Source of the DNA: Rhodospirillum sp. UBA1311
GTDB lineage: Bacteria > Pseudomonadota > Alphaproteobacteria > Rhodospirillales > Rhodospirillaceae
Reading direction: 5' to 3'
Length of the DNA stretch: 64,000 bases
NCBI GenBank assembly: GCA_002307145.1
Contig: DBTR01000067.1
Coordinates: 1,278 to 65,277, forward strand
Shown: piece after piece, positions 41,774-49,029 of the stretch
Layout of the letters: every line of letters starts with the position of its first letter
Position numbering within the stretch: the stretch's first letter is position 1
Translations under genes and position numbers: made by a program
The notes under the pieces: generated by a model
What the model was told of the DNA's origin: nothing
Database searches by the model: none
Seen by the model: only the letters and a program-made list of their open reading frames with translations

Positions 41774-43717
41774 TCATTCGGCCACGCCCGCCGCATCTGT
41801 GCCGTCTTTCAGCCAGCGGCCGAGGGTGGAGCGGTCGATGCCGAGGCGCAGCGCGGTGCGCGACCGCGATCCATGCTCCTCCGAAAGCACCCGCGCGACG
41901 ATACGGTCGCGGATGTCGCCGAGCGATCCCTCGATCAGATCGCAATTTCCGCAAGTTTTCAACGGACGCCGGGACGGACCGCAGATATCCGCCAGCGCCG
42001 GGCCGGCGCTGCGCAGGTCCACGACCGGCCCCGCCGCGATGATCGCGATCCGCTCCATGATATTGCTGAGCTGGCGGAAGTTGCCCGGCCAGTCGTAGCC
42101 GACGAGCATGCGGCGCAACGCCGGATCGAGGTCGCGCGCCGCGCTGCCGTACGCATGCGCGTGGCGGCACAGGAGGTGAAGCGCGCTCGGGACGATGTCG
42201 TCCCGGCGGTCGCGCAACGGCACCGTCTCGAACTTCAGCACGTTGAGGCGATAGAACAGATCCTGGCGGAAATCGCCCGCCGCGACGACGTCCTCAAGGT
42301 CGCGATTGGACGCCGCGACCAGGCGGATGTCGACGGGGATCGGCTGCTCGGAGCCGAGGCGCATCAGTTCGCGCTCCTGGATCACCCGCAGCAGGCGGGT
42401 CTGGAGCGCCTTGTCGAGTTCGCCGATCTCGTCGAGGAACAGCGTACCCTTATGGGCAAGCTCGAACACGCCCTTCTTGCCCTTGCGCGAGGCCCCGGTG
42501 AACGCGCCCTCGACATAGCCGAAGAGTTCGCTTTCGAGCAGCGAGGCGGGGAACGCGCCGCAATTGACCGCGACGAACGGCCCGTGCGCGCGGCGGCTGC
42601 AGCGGTGGATGCCCTGCGCCAGCAGTTCCTTGCCGGTGCCGCTCTCGCCGGTGATCAGGATCGTCGCATCGGTCGCGGCGTAGCGCTTCATCAGGTCGAG
42701 CCGGGCGCGCATCTCGGCGTCCTCGGTGATGTAGTCGTCGAGGCGATACTGGGCGGTGAAGCGGCTTTGCTGCTGCTCCTGGTGCCGCACCTTCTGCTCG
42801 ACGGTGTAGAGCCGCTCGACCCGCTCCATCGCGAACACCATGCCGCGCCCAACGCCGTCGCTGACGATCGGATAGAGGTAGCAGACCATCCGCCCGAACC
42901 GGGTTTCGACCACCTGGCCGACCTCCCACGCGCCGCGCGCGAGGATGTCGTGGGCGATTGCGAGCGACGGATCGACCGCCTCGATCGGCAACCCCATCAT
43001 CTCGGCGCGGGAGCGCTGGAACACCGAGCTTGCGGCGCGGTTGGCGTGGGTGACGCGGCCTTCCTGGTCGAGCGAGAACACCGCCTTTTCGAACAGGTCG
43101 AGAACGGTCGAGAGGTGGTCGCGGTTGACCCGTTCGAGGTCGATGGCGTCGAGCAGCGCGGCGGCGCTTTCGAGCGCCTTGCCGACGCCTTCGGGCCCCG
43201 ACGAGATCAGCCGGAATGCCGGGCACAGCGGCGCGAAGCGGCTGAGTGGAATGGTGTCGCCGATCATCAGGTCGACGGGATCCCGCGCGAGCTTGGCGCG
43301 CACGACGTTCTGGAGCTGCTCGTAGCCGAGCGCGTCGGTCTGTTCGAACAGGATCGCGTAGGACGAGATCCCGAGGGTATCGGCCATCTTGGTGAAGTCG
43401 CGGATGATCCCGGCGTAGCCGACGATCGCGATGCGGCTCTGCGTCCCAATGAGGTCGGCCAGCACGCGGAGGATGTCGTAGCTGTTGATCTCGATGCCGA
43501 TCACCGGCAGGGCGGTGTGCTTGCGCAGCAGGTCGGCGGTCTTGCCGCGGCTGATCAGGACCCGGTATCCGGCGGCCTCCAGCTCCGGCAGCAGCCCGAT
43601 CGCATCCTCAAGATTGGCCAACTTGACGTCGAAGCCGCGGTCGAAGGTCTCGCCGACCTCGCGCGCCACGTCGGCAAGCTCGGTGTAGGGCGCGATCAGA
43701 CAAATCTCGTGAGCCAT
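41774..43717 (-). CDS. Sigma-54-dependent activator with PrpR-type sensor domain
   Basis: A 647-residue enhancer-binding protein. Residues 1 to about 195 form a PrpR_N sensory domain (LISRGKTADLLRKHTALPVIGIEI, INSYDILRVLADL); about 205-310 a PAS-like domain; about 330-565 the AAA+ domain with GESGTGKELLAQ, GAFTGA and GTLFLDEIGELDKALQTRLLRV; and the C-terminus carries a Fis-type HTH (SRTALRLGIDRSTLGRWL). A cysteine pair, CGNCDLIEG, sits between the AAA+ and HTH parts and is not usual. It reads in the same direction as the lar operon and most likely drives it through the sigma-54 promoter. Confidence 0.92.
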   Translation of the reverse strand: MAHEICLIAPYTELADVAREVGETFDRGFDVKLANLEDAIGLLPELEAAGYRVLISRGKTADLLRKHTALPVIGIEINSYDILRVLADLIGTQSRIAIVGYAGIIRDFTKMADTLGISSYAILFEQTDALGYEQLQNVVRAKLARDPVDLMIGDTIPLSRFAPLCPAFRLISSGPEGVGKALESAAALLDAIDLERVNRDHLSTVLDLFEKAVFSLDQEGRVTHANRAASSVFQRSRAEMMGLPIEAVDPSLAIAHDILARGAWEVGQVVETRFGRMVCYLYPIVSDGVGRGMVFAMERVERLYTVEQKVRHQEQQQSRFTAQYRLDDYITEDAEMRARLDLMKRYAATDATILITGESGTGKELLAQGIHRCSRRAHGPFVAVNCGAFPASLLESELFGYVEGAFTGASRKGKKGVFELAHKGTLFLDEIGELDKALQTRLLRVIQERELMRLGSEQPIPVDIRLVAASNRDLEDVVAAGDFRQDLFYRLNVLKFETVPLRDRRDDIVPSALHLLCRHAHAYGSAARDLDPALRRMLVGYDWPGNFRQLSNIMERIAIIAAGPVVDLRSAGPALADICGPSRRPLKTCGNCDLIEGSLGDIRDRIVARVLSEEHGSRSRTALRLGIDRSTLGRWLKDGTDAAGVAE

Positions 43718-43943
43718 CGCCAATCCGTCCCCTTGCTGCCCGGGCGCGGCGGCTGTCCCCGCCCCGGGCGCTTTCGATAGAGCGCCAAGACTATCACGGA
43801 AGATCGGCCTCGGACTACTGGGGCGGGCCGATCGCCGCGGCGCAATCGCACCGGCCTTTCCCAACCCGGACGAACCCGCTAAGTTGACACCATCGCGCGC
43901 GGCCCGGCATGGCCGCCGCCGCGACGAAAGGCGGGCTCCGAGC

Positions 43944-46379
43944 ATGACCGGTCTTTACCAGCTGATCGCCGACAACGAGGACTGGCTCCTGGAACGGACG
44001 ATCCAGTTGGCCAAGGAACGCGGCTATACCCCCTACACGTCGACGCTGGAACAAGCCTGGCGAACCGCCATCCACGGCCTTTCCGAACCCTTGCTGACCG
44101 CGCTCGGCGAAGGACGGTCGCTCTCGCCGCCGCAGGCCGAGATCGACTACGTCCGCGATCCGATCGCCGCCTTCGGCGTCGTCGAGGCCCAACGCCACCG
44201 CTCGCGCGGGATCACCATGGGATTGTTCCTGGGGCTGATGAAAAGCTATCGCCAGGCATACCTGGAGATGGTCGCCCAGCTCGCGCCGGAAGCCCCGGAC
44301 CTGCCGGAGCGGCGGCGGCTGATCGACAACTTCTTCGACCGCATCGAACTCGGTTTCTGCTGCGAATGGACGTCGTGCGGCGAAGGCGACCGCGTCCACG
44401 AGCTGCAGGAGAAAAATCGCCGCCTGACCAATGAAAAGAACAAATACCTGACGCTGTTCGAAAGCCTGACCGTGCCGGTGCTGTTGATGGACGACGCGGG
44501 CGAGATCGAGAACATCAATGCGGCGGCGGCGGCGCTGTTCGGCGGGGGCAAGTCGCCCGGCGCGACCTATTACGCGCTGCTGCCCGATCTGCCGCCTCCG
44601 CGCCTGCTGCTCGAAGCGGCGGATGCGGTGCGCCATCTCCCTCCGATCGAACTCGATCGGCCGCTGGAGAAAACCCTGGAAACCGTGCGCGGCCCCCGGC
44701 ATTTCGTGATCCAGGTCCAAACCATGCTGGATATCAGCGAAAAATTCGTCGGCACAGTCGCGATTTTCAACGACGTCACCGAATCCCGGTGCGCCCGCGA
44801 GCAGGCCGAACAGGCGAACCGCGCGAAGTCGGCCTTCCTCGCGACGATGAGCCACGACATCCGCACGCCGATCAACGGCATTCTCGGGATGATCGAACTG
44901 CTGCGGGGCAGCACCCTGGAAGAGCGGCAGAAGTCCTATGTCGCCGGGATCGGGCGCTCGGGCGAGCTGCTATTGTCGATGGTCAACGACGTTCTCGACT
45001 ATTCGAAGATCGAAGCCGGGTTGCTGGACCTCGAATCCATCGACTTCTCGCCAGCGGACGTGATCGGCGACGTCGTGACGCTGATCGCACCGATGGCCGC
45101 CGCGAAGGGGCTCGGTTTCGACGTCGAGGGTGCGTCGCGGATGCCCCGGGCGCTCAAGGGCGATCCCGCCAAGCTCCGGCAAGTTCTTCTCAACCTCCTC
45201 GGAAACGCGGTGAAATTCACCGAGACCGGCAGCGTCGCGCTGCGGGTTTTCGTTTCCGAACCGAAACGGGGCCTCGCCGAATTGCGGTTCGAGATCGAGG
45301 ATAGCGGCGTCGGCATCGCGCCGGTGGTCCACGAGGTTTTGTTCGAGCCGTTCATGCAGGCCGACGGGTCGATCACCCGCCGCTTCGGCGGTAGCGGGCT
45401 CGGCCTGGCGATCTGCAAGCGGCTGGTCGCGGCGATGAACGGCGAGATCGACTTTTCAAGCACGCCGGGCCGCGGCAGCCTGTTCTGGTTCACCATCCGC
45501 ATCGCGACGGGCTCGGCGCGCCGCCTCGCGGCCCTGGCGGGAACGCCGCGCGCCCCGATGCCGCTGTCCGTCCTGCTGATCGAGGACAATGAAGTCAACG
45601 CCCAGGTCGCCCAGGGGCTCCTGGAGCGCCAGGGCCATCAGGTCGATCTGGCGCGCACCGGGGCGGATGCCCTGGCGGCGATCGCGGCCCGCGACTTCGA
45701 CGCCGTGCTGCTCGATCTCCGCCTGACCGACATGCCCGGCGCCGACGTCGCTCGGCACATCCGCGGCCTGCGCGATCCGCTGAAAAGCCGGGTTCCGATC
45801 GTCGCGCTGTCGGCGGAATTCGTCGCGGACGGCCGGGCCACGGCGCAAGCCGCCGGAATGAACGATTTCATCGCCAAGCCCTTCCGCCCCGAGCGCCTGG
45901 AGCAGGCGCTCCAACATGCGGTGCTGCGCCAGGGATTACCTCCCGCCCCCATCCGGGCGCGGCAAGCCGCCACGCCGGACGAGCCTCCGCTGATCGACGA
46001 CACGGTGCTGGGAGGGCATGTCGTGGCGCTGGGGTGCGACGCCGCCGCGCGCATCGTCGCCGCGTTCCGGCAGAGCCTCGCCCCGACTCTCGACGGACTG
46101 GCGACGACCCCGGAAATCGGCGAGGCGGACGTCACGCGCTTGCGGGAGACCGGGCACCGGCTGAAAAGCGCCGCCGCCAACCTCGGGCTGGCACGTCTGT
46201 CGCGATCCGGTGCGGCGCTCGAAGCCGCGGCGGCGGCTGGCGACGCGCGGCGCGCGTCCCAGCTCGCCCAAACGGCAGCCGATCTCTGCGCGCCGTCGCT
46301 GGCGGCGCTCGACGCCTGCTGGTCGCGCCTGTCGGATCGGGCGGGCGGTCAGGCGTGTTCCGAGCCCGCGAAGACATAA
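43944..46379 (+). CDS. Soluble hybrid sensor histidine kinase (PAS-HK-REC-Hpt)
   Basis: An 811-residue hybrid kinase without any membrane segment. Residues 1-145 form a helical domain resembling RsbRD-type N-terminal domains, ending in CCEWTSC (C139, C140, C145). A coiled linker and a PAS domain (about 168-280) follow, then HisKA with H304 (MSHDIRTPINGILGM), an HATPase (NAVKFTETG, GSGLGLAI), a receiver domain with phospho-acceptor D591 and an Hpt domain with H738 (ETGHRLKSAAANLG). The domain order after PAS is that of TorS-type phosphorelays. It converges on a TorR-like regulator and precedes the DMSO reductase genes, so it probably senses an intracellular or redox cue for them. Confidence 0.9.
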   Translation: MTGLYQLIADNEDWLLERTIQLAKERGYTPYTSTLEQAWRTAIHGLSEPLLTALGEGRSLSPPQAEIDYVRDPIAAFGVVEAQRHRSRGITMGLFLGLMKSYRQAYLEMVAQLAPEAPDLPERRRLIDNFFDRIELGFCCEWTSCGEGDRVHELQEKNRRLTNEKNKYLTLFESLTVPVLLMDDAGEIENINAAAAALFGGGKSPGATYYALLPDLPPPRLLLEAADAVRHLPPIELDRPLEKTLETVRGPRHFVIQVQTMLDISEKFVGTVAIFNDVTESRCAREQAEQANRAKSAFLATMSHDIRTPINGILGMIELLRGSTLEERQKSYVAGIGRSGELLLSMVNDVLDYSKIEAGLLDLESIDFSPADVIGDVVTLIAPMAAAKGLGFDVEGASRMPRALKGDPAKLRQVLLNLLGNAVKFTETGSVALRVFVSEPKRGLAELRFEIEDSGVGIAPVVHEVLFEPFMQADGSITRRFGGSGLGLAICKRLVAAMNGEIDFSSTPGRGSLFWFTIRIATGSARRLAALAGTPRAPMPLSVLLIEDNEVNAQVAQGLLERQGHQVDLARTGADALAAIAARDFDAVLLDLRLTDMPGADVARHIRGLRDPLKSRVPIVALSAEFVADGRATAQAAGMNDFIAKPFRPERLEQALQHAVLRQGLPPAPIRARQAATPDEPPLIDDTVLGGHVVALGCDAAARIVAAFRQSLAPTLDGLATTPEIGEADVTRLRETGHRLKSAAANLGLARLSRSGAALEAAAAAGDARRASQLAQTAADLCAPSLAALDACWSRLSDRAGGQACSEPAKT

Positions 46380-47059
46380 CCGACGCCGTGGATGGTGATG
46401 AACAACCGGGGCGCCAGCGGATCGGTTTCAAGCTTGCGGCGCAACCGGCCGACCAGAACGTCGATGGTCCGGTCGTTGGGCGACCAGTCGCGGTGACTGA
46501 CGTAATCGAGCAGGTTGTCCCGCGTCAGGACCCGGCCGGGGCGCGAGGCGAACGCCACCAGCAATTCGAATTCGCCGCGCGTCAGCCGGACCTCGTGGCC
46601 GGCGGGATCGGTCAGCGTCCAGTGCGGCGCATCGAGCGTCCACCCCGAGAACCGCTTGACCGGATGGTCGCGCGATTCGGGCTGCGCCGCCTGGGTGCGG
46701 CGGATCAGGTTCTTCGCCCTGGCCTGCAATTCACGCGCGTTGAACGGCTTGGTCACGTAATCGTCGGCTCCCATCTCCAAGGCGACGATTCGATCCACCT
46801 CGTCGTGATGGCCGCTCACGATGATCACCCCGATCTCGGACTGGCGGCGCAGCTCCTGCAACAGCACGAGGCCGTCCTCGCCCGGCAGGCTGAGGTCGAG
46901 CATCACCAGGTCGATGGTGTCGCGCGCCAGGCTCTGACGCATGCCGTCGCCGTTTTCCGCCTCGACGACGCCGTACCCCGCCTTGCGCAGGTACGCCGCC
47001 AGGGTTTCCCGGCTGACCGGGTCGTCTTCGACGACCAGGATCTTGTGCGATTTCGGCAT
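46349..47059 (-). CDS. OmpR/TorR-family response regulator
   Basis: A 236-residue regulator with a receiver domain (acidic pocket EDD at 11-13, phospho-acceptor D55 in LVMLDLSLPG, TKPFNAREL) and an OmpR-type winged helix (RLTRGEFELLVAFASRPGRVLTRDNLLDYV, ITIHGVGYVFAG). It resembles TorR/DorR. The ATG at 47059 follows GGGGGAG. It is divergent from dorC across a short promoter region with tor-box-like repeats, and its 3' end overlaps the kinase gene by 31 bases on the opposite strand. Confidence 0.9.
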   Translation of the reverse strand: MPKSHKILVVEDDPVSRETLAAYLRKAGYGVVEAENGDGMRQSLARDTIDLVMLDLSLPGEDGLVLLQELRRQSEIGVIIVSGHHDEVDRIVALEMGADDYVTKPFNARELQARAKNLIRRTQAAQPESRDHPVKRFSGWTLDAPHWTLTDPAGHEVRLTRGEFELLVAFASRPGRVLTRDNLLDYVSHRDWSPNDRTIDVLVGRLRRKLETDPLAPRLFITIHGVGYVFAGSEHA

Positions 47060-47100
47060 CGGCTCCCCCGAATAGGTCAAGTCCTGCGGCGGCGAGCGTT

Positions 47101-47141
47101 CTGTTAATATTTGTTTACAATTTTATACACGCCGTTCACGG
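47101..47141 (+). promoter_or_regulatory. Tor-box-like repeats in the dorC/regulator promoter region
   Basis: CTGTTAATAT at 47101-47110 differs by one base from the E. coli TorR box CTGTTCATAT. It is followed directly by TTGTTTACAA (47111-47120) and, further on, CCGTTCACGG (47132-47141), two weaker copies in the same direction. They lie 67-107 bases before the dorC ATG, among the few AT-rich bases here. Confidence 0.55.
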
Positions 47142-47207
47142 GTGGCGGCAATGCCATTTACGTCGCGGGTTTAGTCTGTCCATCAGGCTGAAAACTGGAC
47201 GTATCTC

Positions 47208-48392
47208 ATGAACGGTCGATTTACCAGATGGCTCACTCCGGGATCGCCCCGCGCCAAATACGGCCTTGCGGCCCTGGTGGCGGTCGGGCTGCTCGCAGCC
47301 GTCGGCGGCGTGGTCTTCGTCGCCGGCTTCAACGGCGTCATGTCTTATACCAACAGCCTGGAGTTCTGTATCTCCTGCCATGAGATGCGGAACACGGTTT
47401 ATGCCGAGTACCAGCAGTCGCCGCACTTCAAGAACGCCTCGGGCGTGCGGGCGACATGCGCCGATTGCCACGTGCCCCACGCGCTGGTGCCCAAGGTCGA
47501 GGCCAAGCTCAAGGCCACGAACGACCTGCTGCAAAGCGTCCTCGGCACGATCGATACTCCGGAGAAGTTCAACGACCAGCGCGCGCGGATGGCGAATATC
47601 GTCTGGTCCGAGATGGTCGCCTCGGATTCGCGCGAGTGCCGCAGCTGCCATTCCTTCGACGCGATGGATTTCCACAAGCAGCGCGAGGCCGCGGCCAAGC
47701 AGATGGAGCCCGCGGCACTGAAGAACGAGACCTGCATCTCGTGCCACAAGGGCATCGCCCACGCACTCCCGGACATGACCGCGGGCTACAAGAAGGACTT
47801 CACCAACCTGATGAACGAGAGCGCCCGCGAGGGCGCCAAGGCCAACACGCTCTTCACCCTGGTCACCAAGCCCTTGTTCCTCGACAAGCCGGGCGAGCCC
47901 GCCGGCAACGGCGACGGCAAGGTGCTGGCCGCGAGCAAGGTGAAAATCCTCGCGCGCGACGGCGACTGGCTGAAGGTCGAGATCGAAGGCTGGCAGCAGG
48001 AGGGTGCGGAGCGGGTTCTCTACGCGCTTCGCGGCCAGCGGATCTTTACCGCCGCGCTCGGCCCGGCCGCCGTGGACAAGGTCAATCGCCAACCCGCCGC
48101 CACCGACCCGGATACCGGCCTCGCCTGGAACGCCGCCACGCTCGTCGCCTGGGTCTCCAAGGACGCCCTGCTCGCGGACGATCGCAAGCTCTGGTCCTAT
48201 GCCCAGGATATGTACAACGGCGCATGCGGCACCTGCCATTCCCTGCGCGAGCCGAATTATTTCCTTGCAAATCAATGGGCCGGAACGATGAACGCGATGC
48301 GCGGCCGGACCTCCCTCGACGACGAGCAGGCGCGCTTCCTGCAGAAGTATCTGCAATTCAACGCCAAGGACACCGGAGGCAATCATGGCTGA
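47208..48392 (+). CDS. dorC: Membrane-anchored pentahaem cytochrome c (DorC/TorC)
   Basis: A 394-residue NapC/NirT-type cytochrome. One N-terminal membrane helix (about residues 18-43) anchors it, and four CxxCH haem sites follow (CISCH, CADCH, CRSCH, CISCH). A fifth, CGTCH, lies in the C-terminal domain, giving the five-haem layout of TorC/DorC. It passes electrons from the quinol pool to the periplasmic reductase. It is the first gene of dorCDA. Confidence 0.95.
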   Translation: MNGRFTRWLTPGSPRAKYGLAALVAVGLLAAVGGVVFVAGFNGVMSYTNSLEFCISCHEMRNTVYAEYQQSPHFKNASGVRATCADCHVPHALVPKVEAKLKATNDLLQSVLGTIDTPEKFNDQRARMANIVWSEMVASDSRECRSCHSFDAMDFHKQREAAAKQMEPAALKNETCISCHKGIAHALPDMTAGYKKDFTNLMNESAREGAKANTLFTLVTKPLFLDKPGEPAGNGDGKVLAASKVKILARDGDWLKVEIEGWQQEGAERVLYALRGQRIFTAALGPAAVDKVNRQPAATDPDTGLAWNAATLVAWVSKDALLADDRKLWSYAQDMYNGACGTCHSLREPNYFLANQWAGTMNAMRGRTSLDDEQARFLQKYLQFNAKDTGGNHG

Positions 48393-49029
48393 GAGGGCTT
48401 TCCACCCCATCGCCGCCGCGGATCGGCGGGCATGGCTTTACGACTGGCTGGGAGGCATTTTCGCGCAGCCGCTCACCGAGGCGCGGATCGCCGCGCACCT
48501 GACGGGTCCGGGCGCGGCGTTCCTGGCAGACCTGGAACACGATCCGGTCGTCGGGAGCGAGGTCTCGACGATGCTCCGCGCGCTGCGCTCGGAGACCTGC
48601 GAGCGTGCGCTTGGGACAGTGTTTTCGCTTCTGTTTCTCGGGGTCGGCGGCCCCGCCCAGGTTCCGCCGTACGAATCCGCGTTCACCGATCCGAACGGCC
48701 GCCTGTTCCAGCAGGCCACGGCGCGGATGGAGGACGCGTTGCGGCGATTGGACCTGTCGGTCGATCCGGCGTGCGTCGAGCCGCCCGATCACCTGGCGAT
48801 TGAACTGATGGTGATGGTTCAGTTGGTGCTGCGGGGCGAAATCGCCGCGCAGGCGAAGTTCCTGGAGCAGCATTTGTCCTGGGTGCCGACGTTCGCCGAT
48901 CTCTGCGGCGAACGGGACCCCAGCGGTTTCTACGCCGCCGCCGCACGGGCGCTGGCGGGATTTTTGGAAGAGGAGCGCCTTGCCCTGAGCGAGGCCGCCT
49001 CCGCAACTCTCGAACGGGAGATCGCATGA
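48385..49029 (+). CDS. dorD: Reductase maturation chaperone (TorD/DorD)
   Basis: A 214-residue all-helical TorD-family chaperone. Landmarks are AWLYDWLGGIFAQPLTEARI, the LFLGVGGPAQVPPYESAF segment (compare the family's PYESVY motif) and LEQHLSWVPTFAD. It binds the twin-arginine leader and the apo-form of DorA in the cytoplasm until the molybdenum cofactor is loaded. It overlaps dorC by eight bases and dorA by four. Confidence 0.93.
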   Translation: MAERAFHPIAAADRRAWLYDWLGGIFAQPLTEARIAAHLTGPGAAFLADLEHDPVVGSEVSTMLRALRSETCERALGTVFSLLFLGVGGPAQVPPYESAFTDPNGRLFQQATARMEDALRRLDLSVDPACVEPPDHLAIELMVMVQLVLRGEIAAQAKFLEQHLSWVPTFADLCGERDPSGFYAAAARALAGFLEEERLALSEAASATLEREIA

